This document shows, one piece after another, positions 1 to 6,613 of a DNA stretch of 26,219 nt. How positions within the stretch are numbered: position 1 is the stretch's first letter; the number at the start of each line of letters is the position of its first letter. This DNA comes from a virus: positions 1 to 26,219 of IMG/VR virus record IMGVR_UViG_3300001533_000370; one strand, given 5' to 3'. Below the pieces are notes generated by a model. It saw only the letters and a program-made list of their open reading frames with translations. It made no database searches and had not been told where the DNA came from. Made by a program: the position numbers and the translations under genes.

Positions 1-15
1 CACAGGTTCGTGCTC

Positions 16-135
16 ATGCAAAAGACTATTTCTGAAAATATTAGGCGCGAGAGAAGGGCTGGGAAACCAAAAGATCAAGCTGTTGCCATAGCCTATAAAA
101 AGGCAGGCAAGAGCAGAAAGAAGGGTAAGAAATAA
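16..135 (+). CDS. small basic phage protein
   Basis: A 39-residue, strongly basic protein starting at ATG 16. The reading frame is also open back to base 1, so the true start could lie upstream of the window. The body carries the pattern ENIRRERRAGKPKDQAVAIA followed by a Lys/Arg-rich tail. Short proteins with this pattern (NIRRE..AGKP..QAVAIA) are common in phage genomes, usually uncharacterised. No domain with a known activity can be assigned. Its stop (TAA 133-135) overlaps the ATG of the next small gene at 135, so the two are probably translated together. It may bind nucleic acid because of its charge, but that is inference only. Confidence 0.6.
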   Translation: MQKTISENIRRERRAGKPKDQAVAIAYKKAGKSRKKGKK

Positions 136-255
136 TGCCGAAAAGAGATAAAACAGGTCCTCCTAAGAATGCCCGTGGGCCTAAAAACGGGTCGAGGAAA
201 CAATGCAGGCCCCGGAACTGGCCGCAAGACAGGCGGGCGTAAAGGGAAGTGTTAG
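135..255 (+). pseudogene. small Gly/Lys-rich phage protein, apparently frameshifted
   Basis: The frame starting at ATG 135 (overlapping the preceding TAA) reads MPKRDKTGPPKNARGPKNG and then becomes unlike the family, ending at 242. The family's usual continuation, GPGTGRKTGGRKGKC, is found in the +1 frame and ends at TAG 253-255. Removing one base near T192 (GGG-T-CGA) joins the halves into a single Gly/Lys-rich protein of about 39 residues ending in Cys. Small phage proteins of this MPKRDxTGPP...GxGTGxKxGG...C type are recurrent and have no known function. The break may be a real mutation, a sequencing indel or, less likely, programmed +1 frameshifting. Confidence 0.5.
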
Positions 256-266
256 GGGGATACCAG

Positions 267-470
267 ATGAAGGAGGAACAACTTTACCAACTAGAGACCA
301 AAATTGAAGAGCTACTGCGCACAACTGAAAAGATTGAACGGGGCATCTATGGAAATGGAGTAACAGGTCTGAAGGAACGGGTAAAGGCTCTGGAGATAAA
401 GTTTTGGATTTTTATAGTTTTAACTGTACCTCTGGTTGGATGTGCCCTTAAAGAAACGCTTTTTGGTTAA
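267..470 (+). CDS. coiled-coil membrane protein, XhlA/holin-accessory-like
   Basis: A 67-residue protein. I start it at ATG 267 because an AGGGGGA ribosome site lies at about 254-260; a GTG at 249 is possible but poorly placed. Residues 1-45 are a charged, heptad-like amphipathic helix (Leu-rich, with Glu/Lys/Arg). Residues about 46-62 are one hydrophobic membrane segment, followed by a short KETLFG tail. This is the build of small phage haemolysin XhlA-like or holin-accessory proteins, which sit in the inner membrane near lysis genes. The neighbours (DUF5675 protein, holin-like protein, spanins) support a lysis role. Sequence alone does not prove family membership. Confidence 0.6.
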   Translation: MKEEQLYQLETKIEELLRTTEKIERGIYGNGVTGLKERVKALEIKFWIFIVLTVPLVGCALKETLFG

Positions 471-476
471 GGTGAA

Positions 477-878
477 ATGATGACCGATATGCTTATCACA
501 AGATTCAGAACTTCAGAGCAAGGAACCTTCGGCAAGTTAACTGCTGCCGGGTGGTCTTTCTGGTGCTACACAGTTGAGAAGCCGTGGAAAGATAACACTC
601 CGTATATCTCGTGTATTCCTGAGGGATTGTACCGGGTAGAAGTTTGGGATTCGGAGAAGTTTCCTGTGTCCTACATATTGCAAGACGTGCCGGGCAGGAC
701 GTATATTCTTCTTCATCCTGGAAATACTGTCGATGATGTGGTGGGATGCATAGCTCCAGGGATGAAACTTGGAACCCTTGGAGAGTTGGAAGCAGTACTG
801 GAGTCTTGGGAAGCAATGGAGAAGCTTCGGGAACTTCAGGGCACAGACCCATTTAATTTAATGGTAAGGTGGGGATAA
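477..878 (+). CDS. DUF5675 family protein
   Basis: A 133-residue protein. Its pattern SCIPEGLYRVEVW, then VPGRTYILLHPGN, then VVGCIAPG matches the DUF5675 family found in many phages and prophages. The H-x-GN plus GCI arrangement recalls the His/Cys signature of L,D-transpeptidase-type enzymes, so action on peptidoglycan is plausible, but I know of no proven activity. It lies in the lysis cluster, 6 bases after the coiled-coil membrane protein, and its TAA overlaps the next ATG. Two starts compete: ATG 477 and ATG 480. AAGG at 469-472 gives the better spacing to 480. No signal peptide is visible. Confidence 0.75.
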   Translation: MMTDMLITRFRTSEQGTFGKLTAAGWSFWCYTVEKPWKDNTPYISCIPEGLYRVEVWDSEKFPVSYILQDVPGRTYILLHPGNTVDDVVGCIAPGMKLGTLGELEAVLESWEAMEKLRELQGTDPFNLMVRWG

Positions 879-1090
879 TGGATCGTCCTAATCCCTCACT
901 ACGTTGGACAAACCGCAGACGAATGGCGTGGGTGTCTGTAGTAGCGGGGTTAGCCTATCCCATTCTTGTTGCAGTGACTAAGAGTGAGTTCTTGGCGGAT
1001 ATTGCAGGATCATTTTACCTCTTTGTTGGTGGATTATCTGGAGCTTATGTAGGCTTTGCCACGCTCGATGACAAGTGGAGGAAGCCATGA
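878..1090 (+). CDS. two-helix membrane protein, putative holin
   Basis: A 70-residue protein starting at ATG 878, which overlaps the TAA of the previous gene; a GTG at 869 would add three residues. After a short basic N-terminus (RWTNRRR) come two hydrophobic segments, about residues 17-33 and 40-60, and a charged C-terminal tail (DDKWRKP). Size, topology and position just ahead of the spanins fit a small class II-like holin, which would form lesions in the inner membrane at lysis time. The family is not named with certainty. It ends in an ATGA overlap with the i-spanin gene. Confidence 0.6.
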   Translation: MDRPNPSLRWTNRRRMAWVSVVAGLAYPILVAVTKSEFLADIAGSFYLFVGGLSGAYVGFATLDDKWRKP

Positions 1091-1521
1091 TTAACAAATT
1101 ACTCATCCAGATCGGTGTGGGTGTGGGTGTTATCTTTCTCATCGCTCTGCTTTGGTACTCCGGGCAGGTAGCACGAGCGGAACGGGACTTGGCGGAGAGA
1201 AACTATGAAATTGCTCAACAAGCCAATCAGACTATTCTCAATTCTCTTCAGGCGGAACGGGCAGAACGAGAAAGGACCGAACAACTCCTTGCCAATCGAA
1301 TTGAAAGGCAAAAGGAAATTGAACTCGAAGCAGCGGAGAGAATACGTAGAAAGGATGAGGAAATTGCAAGCATTAGAAAAGCGAGCGCAGAAGTTGATGC
1401 TTATCTTTCTTTGTCTGTGCCCATTGCTTATCTTGAATGGCTGCGGGGGCGGACAGGTAGTGACGGAGACGCAGACGATCAGGATGTATCCACCCGAAGC
1501 GCTGGTACAGCCGATCCCTGA
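1087..1521 (+). CDS. inner-membrane spanin (Rz-like)
   Basis: A 144-residue protein starting at ATG 1087, overlapping the previous stop (ATGA). Residues about 5-27 form one N-terminal membrane segment. Residues about 30-110 are a long Glu/Arg/Gln-rich region with strong coiled-coil character, as in Rz-type i-spanins that span the periplasm. The C-terminal 25 residues are Asp/Ser/Thr-rich and low in complexity, and lie where the overlapping o-spanin gene constrains the sequence. Spanins fuse inner and outer membranes in the last step of lysis of Gram-negative hosts. The Rz1-like lipoprotein gene in another frame supports the call. Confidence 0.75.
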   Translation: MINKLLIQIGVGVGVIFLIALLWYSGQVARAERDLAERNYEIAQQANQTILNSLQAERAERERTEQLLANRIERQKEIELEAAERIRRKDEEIASIRKASAEVDAYLSLSVPIAYLEWLRGRTGSDGDADDQDVSTRSAGTADP

Positions 1522-1684
1522 GCCGGTTCTGCCGTCTGTGGAGCTGGATTGGGATACGGGAGAATTGCTCGACTGGTTATGGCTGCGGGGGGAGATGTAT
1601 CACAAAGCATGGCGTGAAGCTGAGGCGGATAAGGCTGGAATACGGGATTGGATTTCTCAGGGAAAAATAAAAATGCCGGAGTAA
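1355..1684 (+). CDS. outer-membrane lipoprotein spanin (Rz1/LysC-like)
   Basis: Read from ATG 1355 this gives 109 residues: a basic n-region (MRKLQALEKRAQK), a hydrophobic core and a lipobox LNGC with the lipidated Cys encoded at 1442-1444. The mature part is Pro-rich (PPEALVQPIPEPVLPSV) and then acidic and Trp-containing, ending about 45 residues later. This matches Rz1/P2 LysC-type o-spanins. It overlaps the i-spanin gene out of frame for 167 bases and extends 163 bases beyond it. The same frame is open upstream to ATG 1205, but that would place about 50 extra residues before the signal peptide. ATG 1397 is a shorter alternative. Confidence 0.75.
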   Translation: MRKLQALEKRAQKLMLIFLCLCPLLILNGCGGGQVVTETQTIRMYPPEALVQPIPEPVLPSVELDWDTGELLDWLWLRGEMYHKAWREAEADKAGIRDWISQGKIKMPE

Positions 1685-1687
1685 GGA

Positions 1688-1879
1688 ATGAATGTACTGT
1701 TTCAAGATGGAACAAATGTATATTGGAAAACAACTTCGGCTGTGTCGTGGAGCGAAGATGTTCCTGAGTTAATCATATCGTCTGGTTCCCATGTTATTAC
1801 ATCCGAAAACGCCGCTATCAACATTTTGAGTCTTGGGCTGAAGACTCTGGGGTTTGCCCCTGGAAGCCGTCTGCTTTAG
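1688..1879 (+). CDS. small hypothetical protein
   Basis: A 63-residue frame starting 3 bases after the o-spanin stop, with AAGGA just upstream of ATG 1688. The protein is mixed and non-repetitive (for example DGTNVYWKTTSAVSW and LGLKTLGFAPGSRLL). It has no convincing membrane segment, signal peptide or recognisable domain. Its position at the end of the plus-strand lysis operon, with tight spacing, favours a real gene. It converges on the minus-strand 3D-domain gene, with only about 36 bases between the two stops. I do not recognise the family. Confidence 0.4.
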   Translation: MNVLFQDGTNVYWKTTSAVSWSEDVPELIISSGSHVITSENAAINILSLGLKTLGFAPGSRLL

Positions 1880-1915
1880 CTGGCGGAGCAGTCACTTGTT
1901 TCTCCTTATGGGTTA

Positions 1916-2335
1916 TTACCTCCCCAAATAGACAATCTTTAATGTCTGTTTGCCGAAAGTCTTTGCTACGTTGACATCTCCCATGTACAGGTCAATAGAC
2001 TGTTCATATCTTTTGTTCATCAGATCATCAACATGCCAGACACCAACTCCCTCAATGTATATTCTACCGCCAAGCCAGCAGATCAGGTCTCTAGAAACCG
2101 CACAAGTTAGTCCGGGTATGGGAGTTGTCATTGTGGCGGTGTGTGTGGGATCATTGTTTGTTTCTTCTACTCTATTCGTATAGGCGGTGACAGTTGCCTC
2201 TATTGTTGTAATTGGGGTGTTAATAATTTGTGTTATCTTTGGAGCAGAATCTTGAGGGAAGAACGTTGTAGATACGAAAAGTATTACCAGCAATATGCCC
2301 ATGATAATTGTCAATAGCATCATAATTTTATCCAT
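1916..2335 (-). CDS. membrane-anchored 3D-domain protein
   Basis: A 139-residue protein. Residues about 4-27 form an N-terminal membrane anchor or uncleaved signal, followed by a Thr-rich linker to about residue 65. The C-terminal 70 residues resemble the 3D (three-Asp) double-psi beta-barrel domain of lytic-transglycosylase-type proteins: AVSRDL, then GGRIYIEGVGVW, then VDDLMNKR, then SIDLYMGD. Two Asp positions (VDD and SID) align well. The first, usually in an AVD motif, reads AVS with an Asp two residues on. Peptidoglycan cleavage is therefore plausible but not certain. It is the last gene of the minus-strand operon; its ATG lies 4 bases after the preceding TGA. Confidence 0.65.
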   Translation of the reverse strand: MDKIMMLLTIIMGILLVILFVSTTFFPQDSAPKITQIINTPITTIEATVTAYTNRVEETNNDPTHTATMTTPIPGLTCAVSRDLICWLGGRIYIEGVGVWHVDDLMNKRYEQSIDLYMGDVNVAKTFGKQTLKIVYLGR

Positions 2336-2338
2336 TTT

Positions 2339-2536
2339 TCATTTCCCCGAATTTGACTGGTAGGCGCCCTTGGCCGGTCGTACCGTCCACATGCCAATGG
2401 TGTGTTCTTTGCCGTCTCGCCGTGCTTTTCTTGCACACGCTAGTGCACAAATATTATAATGCTCAAGTTGTTCCATGCTCATTATTTGGCGAGAATTTCC
2501 CAAAATTTCATTTGTAACAATAACTTCAAAGTTCAT
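2339..2536 (-). CDS. small hypothetical protein
   Basis: A 65-residue protein, MNFEVIVTNEILG onward. I start it at the ATG at 2536 because GGAGG lies just upstream; the upstream ATG at 2548 belongs to the Shine-Dalgarno region itself. The middle holds ICALACARKARRDGKEHTIG, with two Cys and a basic patch. No known domain is recognised. Similar short proteins occur in the early regions of phage genomes. It lies between the interrupted MBL-fold gene and the 3D-domain gene on the same strand. Confidence 0.55.
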   Translation of the reverse strand: MNFEVIVTNEILGNSRQIMSMEQLEHYNICALACARKARRDGKEHTIGMWTVRPAKGAYQSNSGK

Positions 2537-2560
2537 TCCTACCTCCATTATGCTTTCCTT

Positions 2561-3265
2561 TTAAGCTATATATGTTGGCTTGCCGGTAAGGGCCTCGATC
2601 TCTTTCTTGAACCGGGCCGCATCGCTATTGTCGTTGCTCAGATGCAGCAGGTGGATTTCTTGGACCCGGGAAAGGTCACTGTTGCATAGAAACGTTATCA
2701 GGTTATCCAGTGATAAATGAGAGCGGTAGATCCGTTTCATTTGGGCCGGGCTTATAATCCCGGCTTTGATGTTTTCGGCCAAAATGTCTTTGCTATAGTT
2801 ACATTCAACCATAAGGTGTGAAATTCCTTTAAACTTATATCTGCAATAAAAGGAGTCTGTGAGGTAAAGCAGCTTTTCGCCTGTAGTGCTTGCCATGAGA
2901 AAGCCAAGGGGCTCGGCGGCGTCATGCTCAGCTTCAAACGGCAGGATTGTCCAGGTGCCGATTGAAAAGCGTTTTTTGGCATGAATAGCATGTAGTCTGT
3001 GGCTCTGGAGCTTTAGGGCTTCAATGGTGCCTGCAGATGCGTAGGTGTCTATGCCGGATTTCATAATTTCCTTGACCGCCTTGCAATGGTCACCATCTCA
3101 GTGTTCATGAGATATCAGGCAACCCGATATCTCATGAACTTTAAACCTCCTCTTTTTACGAATTTGATTTACGGGTATCCCGCACTCGATCATAATTTTT
3201 GTATGATTATCATCGACAATATAACAGTTGCCAGAACTCCCGCTGGCGAGGGTATCAATCTGCAT
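2561..3265 (-). pseudogene. MBL-fold metallo-hydrolase (YycJ-like) interrupted by in-frame TGA
   Basis: From the ATG at 3265 (GGGAG upstream) the frame reads MQIDTLASGSSGNCYIV and continues to CLISHEH. It then meets TGA at 3100-3098 and resumes in the same frame as DGDHCKAVKEIMKSG through to 2561. About 233 sense codons match the size of phage-borne YycJ/WalJ-like metallo-beta-lactamase-fold hydrolases often found beside recT. The TGA falls inside the metal-binding HxHxDH motif. Removing six bases (TGAGAT) restores HEHGDH exactly. Other ligand-type motifs are intact (AEHDAAE, TDS, HLS). Two separate peptides are possible: 55 residues, and 167 residues from ATG 3064, but neither would hold a full metal site. 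Confidence 0.8.
3103..3139. repeat. perfect 14-bp inverted repeat, 9-nt spacer
   Basis: GTTCATGAGATATC at 3103-3116 is followed by 9 bases and by its exact reverse complement GATATCTCATGAAC at 3126-3139. It lies inside the MBL-fold gene, encodes HEIS...ISHE around the start of the metal-binding motif, and is directly next to the interrupting TGA. There is no T-run on either strand after it, so it does not look like a terminator. A smaller ATCTCA/TGAGAT pair (3095-3100 and 3108-3113) shares its sequence. Confidence 0.9.
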
Positions 3266-3818
3266 CGAGAAACTCCCAAACAAAGCCGCCTGCCTGGCTT
3301 CTGATGAACCCCGGCTTGTATTCGGTTTTTGAAGCGACTTGATGAATATTTCTGCCGCAGATCCCTGTTGCCCTTGAGGCCTCTTTGCAGTTTAAAAACA
3401 CTCCAAGGATCTTCCCCGATAAAGACCTTTGCAACACCCGCTTTGGTCGCACAATTCTATTCCATTTATTCATTTCCTTTAAAAAGGCGGGGTTTGATTT
3501 TGCTGCGTGTTCCATATTTTCTTTTTCAGTGACCCATTCAAGATTGTCTGCTGAATTGTTTTGTTTGTTTCCGTCTTTATGATTGACTTGTGGCTTGCCT
3601 TCTGGATTAGGGATAAACACTTCAGCTATAAGCCTATGTAGCTTCAAAGACTGCCGATCTCTGCCCTTAGCGCATAAAACCACACTGAAGTACCCCCCGG
3701 TTTTGTTTCTATTAGAAAGGACGCACCCGGATGGGTCGCCTTTAAAGCTTTTCAACCTTCCCTTATTTGAGACTTGATATATGCCTTCCCTTCCGGGAAT
3801 ATCGCGCCATCTTTCCAT
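3255..3818 (-). CDS. NUMOD4/HNH homing endonuclease
   Basis: A 187-residue protein with the domain order of free-standing phage HNH endonucleases. An N-terminal NUMOD4 motif (WRDIPGREGIYQVSNKGRLKS, residues about 4-24) is followed by an HNH domain (LHRLIAEVFIPNP, then VNHKDGNKQNNSADNLEWVT, residues about 60-97) and a NUMOD1-like helix-turn-helix (CKEASRATGICGRNIHQVA). Such enzymes nick or cut DNA and spread into alleles that lack them. It sits between recT and the MBL-fold gene; its TGA overlaps the MBL ATG and a GAGGG site precedes its own start. It probably inserted as a mobile unit without breaking either neighbour. No intron is evident. Confidence 0.88.
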   Translation of the reverse strand: MERWRDIPGREGIYQVSNKGRLKSFKGDPSGCVLSNRNKTGGYFSVVLCAKGRDRQSLKLHRLIAEVFIPNPEGKPQVNHKDGNKQNNSADNLEWVTEKENMEHAAKSNPAFLKEMNKWNRIVRPKRVLQRSLSGKILGVFLNCKEASRATGICGRNIHQVASKTEYKPGFIRSQAGGFVWEFLDAD

Positions 3819-3833
3819 CTCTATGCCCTCACT

Positions 3834-4676
3834 TTAAAACCCCGGCCCATCTGTCCCGGGTGCCTGGGCTGCCTCTTGCGCTTCAATCTCTGCGGCTTCT
3901 TCTTCGGAAATGGGTGGGTCATTTTCCTGCCCGTTTTCCGGCGCCGCGGCTTCGGCCTCCACATCAATAAATTCCTGGTTGGCATTGGCGTCGATTTCCG
4001 CCTGGGGATCTGCGTCGTTGTCTTTGGCAAAGGCGTTTGCCATTTCGATTGACATGATGCCGTACTTGCCAAGCAGGGATTTGAGCACGGTCTTTAAGGC
4101 CATGGCGTCAAAGTCGGTCTTCCAAGGGCTGTGTGATGAGTTGTAAGACTGAGAAAACCGTTTGGCATGGGTTTCGATCTGCTCTTTTGTCCAGTAAGAG
4201 ACCTTGCGAAAACCATTGACCGTTTCGATCATGGCAAAATATCCGATCACATTGGAGCCGGTAGGGGCCCCCAATTCAATTTCGCCGGTCATTTTGTCAT
4301 GGCGCTTGATCTCTCCTTCAAACAGCTTATCCGCATTGATGTAGCGGTATTGTCCGGTCCTCATGGCAAGCTGGATCAGGCCCTTGTAACCGATCTGGAA
4401 CTGGGGCTGCTTTTTATATGCGATCACATAAGCAAAACCCAGGCTCTTGTTGATAGGCAGCTTGAGCGTGGCAGCTTTCAGGGCTTCCATTACCACCTTG
4501 CCCGGCTCGCATTCCTGCAGGTATTTGTCGCTGGCATACAGGTCAATCAGGCTGGACACAAACAGGCTTGAGTTTTCGCCCATGGCGTTTGAAAACTGTT
4601 CACGGACAGAGGGTGATTGAATAACCTGTTTTAATCGGTCAACCGGCTTTTTTACGATGCTTTTCTGTTCTGACAT
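3834..4676 (-). CDS. recT: RecT single-strand annealing protein
   Basis: A 280-residue RecT-family recombinase. The core carries family features: ECEPGKVVMEALKAATLKLPI, then GFAYVIAYKKQPQFQIGYKG, LIQLAMRTGQY, and later SPWKTDFDAMALKTVLKSLL. RecT anneals complementary single strands and promotes phage recombination, usually after a 5'-3' exonuclease exposes them. The last 55 residues are an acidic Glu/Ala/Pro-rich tail, likely disordered. The start at ATG 4676 has AAGGAGG upstream and lies inside the end of the ATPase gene (25-base overlap), which implies translational coupling. No RecE or YqaJ nuclease is next to it; an SbcC-like ATPase and a broken MBL-fold gene flank it instead. Confidence 0.93.
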   Translation of the reverse strand: MSEQKSIVKKPVDRLKQVIQSPSVREQFSNAMGENSSLFVSSLIDLYASDKYLQECEPGKVVMEALKAATLKLPINKSLGFAYVIAYKKQPQFQIGYKGLIQLAMRTGQYRYINADKLFEGEIKRHDKMTGEIELGAPTGSNVIGYFAMIETVNGFRKVSYWTKEQIETHAKRFSQSYNSSHSPWKTDFDAMALKTVLKSLLGKYGIMSIEMANAFAKDNDADPQAEIDANANQEFIDVEAEAAAPENGQENDPPISEEEAAEIEAQEAAQAPGTDGPGF

Positions 4677-6613
4677 GATTCCTCCTTGAAAATTGTAAGT
4701 TTGGGATGATCTTTGGAAACCACGAGCTTAACCATCTGTGATTCGGTTTCGGCCAGATTGGTCACAGCCTCTGCGTTGTCGATCCAGATGGGTGCCGTGA
4801 ACCCGTAATAATCTGACAGTGCGTTGATAATATCCAGCCCTACGTTTAGCTGTGCAGCGTTATTAGCCGAGTGATAAGGCACGCCGTTGATCAACGCGAT
4901 GCAGGTTTCTTCCAGCCCGCCGTTGATCTGTTCTTCGAAAAGCTTAAACCTTGCCGCGGCAAAGCGGCTATTGATCTTTTCTTCCAGTATATTCACCTTT
5001 GCCCGGACAAACTGCTCGGTCATGTAAATCTGGCTTTCAATGTCCTCATATTCAGCCGCCAGTTTCTTTTCCTGGGCTTTGAGTTCTTCAATCCGGGCCT
5101 GGGCCTGCTTGTGCTGGTCCAATCGGGCCAGTGAGTTGTTAAGGGCTTCGATCTGCTTTTCGTTGACGGCGATCTTTTCCCGGGCCTTTGCAAGTGCCTC
5201 CGAGTTGTCGCCGGCGCTGATTTGTTCGATCTGCTTTTCCAGTTCGGCCTTTTGCGACTCCAGGCCAGTTTCGGCCAGCCCTGTGCTTTCGATCTCCTTG
5301 ATCTTTGCCTCGGCTTTTTCCTGGAAATCCTGCAGGTCGTTAATCTTTTCCAGGGCTGAATTGATTTGATCTTTCCATGCCTTGATTTTTTCCTGCCATT
5401 GCTCTGTTTCTGCCTTTGCGGTCTTGCCTTTTTTGGTTATTTCGGCAAGCTCCGCGGCTTTTTGCTGGTTGAATTTTGCCCTGGACTGATCGATGATTTC
5501 AGGCGGCATGGCCTGACCGCATGTGGGGCAGGTATCATCTGCTGAAAACTGCCGGCTGTTTACCTCATGCCATTGCTTCCGGAGATCACCGGCCCGCGCT
5601 TCAAGGGCCTGGATTTCTTTTTCGGCTTCGGCAATCCGGGTCTGGTTTGCACCGATCTCATGTTCAAGGCGGTTTGCGTCGGTCTTTGCCTGATTTAACT
5701 CCACCCGCTGCGCGTTGAGCTTTTGGGCTTTATCACTTGCAAATCTGTTTTTTTCTTCCTGGATTTTGTATTCGACCTCAGAAAGCTGTTTTTTGAGTTC
5801 CGCGGCTTGCCCCCCGGATTCAAGCCGGGTGATCTCGGCTTCGGCATCGGCCTTTTCAGACTTGTGATGCTCAATGTTTTTCCGGATCTGGCCTGGATCA
5901 ATTTCGGATATGTCTGGAAGGAAGTAAGACATGCCCTGTGTGACTTCATCAATCCGGACCGGCAATTTTTCCAATTCCTTGTTGACCTCTTTGCGCCGGG
6001 CTCCGATCATCTTCCGGTGATCATCAAGGGTCCGGTCGCCCAAGATCTCTGGTAATTTTTTGAGCTCGCTGCTGGATGCGATAACGTCTTGATCCGATAT
6101 GTCACCGCAGGCCGAAAGCAGGATTTCCCTGCGCTTCTGCCAGTGCAAAACCGTATTGAAGTACCTGGGATCTGTGAGCAGCCTGAACGTTTCTTCGTCG
6201 ATGATCTTTTTGATTTTGGCCGTGTAGTCGGCTTTTTTGGCCGGTACGTCATTGATGAAGTACGCGGTTGTGTGGCCGGTAAACTCTTTTTTTGCAGCAC
6301 CGCGCTTCTTTGTCCATTCTTCCGAAAAGACTTTTTTCAGCCTGACCGATTGACCATCCACATAAAGATCGGCCTCAACCTCGTGATCCAGACCGTGTTT
6401 TGTGGCGCCGGCCTCTATGGTCTTGATGTCGAAGTCCGCCCGGTTGTGACTGTCCTTGTCAAACAACAGCCAGAAAAAGGCGTCCATGAGCGAGGATTTC
6501 CCGGTGGCGTTGTCGCCGTAGATGGACACGTCCTGGCCGGTAGCATCGAGCGTGAAAGACTTGATGCCTTTGAAATTTTTAAGCCGCAGGGTGTTGAGTT
6601 TGATGGGTTTCAT
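4652..6613 (-). CDS. SbcC/Rad50-like AAA ATPase with zinc hook
   Basis: A 653-residue SMC-type ATPase. The N-terminal Walker A is GDNATGKSS (residues about 33-41). Two long Glu/Lys/Gln-rich coiled-coil arms (about 190-360 and 375-560) flank a zinc-hook CPTCGQ (about 362-367). A C-terminal ATPase half ends with IWIDNAEAV, in the position of Walker B. In Rad50/SbcC relatives such a protein pairs with an Mre11/SbcD nuclease to process DNA ends; no such nuclease lies in the window. Phage versions beside recT are common and probably serve recombination. The ATG at 6613 has AAAGGAG upstream, and the gene is first in the minus-strand operon, about 40 bases after a promoter. Confidence 0.88.
   Translation of the reverse strand: MKPIKLNTLRLKNFKGIKSFTLDATGQDVSIYGDNATGKSSLMDAFFWLLFDKDSHNRADFDIKTIEAGATKHGLDHEVEADLYVDGQSVRLKKVFSEEWTKKRGAAKKEFTGHTTAYFINDVPAKKADYTAKIKKIIDEETFRLLTDPRYFNTVLHWQKRREILLSACGDISDQDVIASSSELKKLPEILGDRTLDDHRKMIGARRKEVNKELEKLPVRIDEVTQGMSYFLPDISEIDPGQIRKNIEHHKSEKADAEAEITRLESGGQAAELKKQLSEVEYKIQEEKNRFASDKAQKLNAQRVELNQAKTDANRLEHEIGANQTRIAEAEKEIQALEARAGDLRKQWHEVNSRQFSADDTCPTCGQAMPPEIIDQSRAKFNQQKAAELAEITKKGKTAKAETEQWQEKIKAWKDQINSALEKINDLQDFQEKAEAKIKEIESTGLAETGLESQKAELEKQIEQISAGDNSEALAKAREKIAVNEKQIEALNNSLARLDQHKQAQARIEELKAQEKKLAAEYEDIESQIYMTEQFVRAKVNILEEKINSRFAAARFKLFEEQINGGLEETCIALINGVPYHSANNAAQLNVGLDIINALSDYYGFTAPIWIDNAEAVTNLAETESQMVKLVVSKDHPKLTIFKEESCQNRKAS

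Noticed and set aside
1205-1354. Long N-terminal extension of the o-spanin from ATG 1205
   Set aside because: It would put about 50 basic residues ahead of the lipoprotein signal peptide, which would be abnormal. It is more likely open by chance opposite the i-spanin frame.
3098-3100. TGA in the MBL-fold gene read as selenocysteine or a reassigned codon
   Set aside because: Many other genes here end in TGA (for example at 7327, 8764, 11258 and 13717), so TGA is a normal stop. The family has no Cys at this point, and a 6-bp insertion explains both TGA and the extra Asp codon.
3086-3532. Plus-strand open frames between 3086 and 3777
   Set aside because: They lie antisense to the MBL and HNH genes, have no ribosome sites and show no family features.
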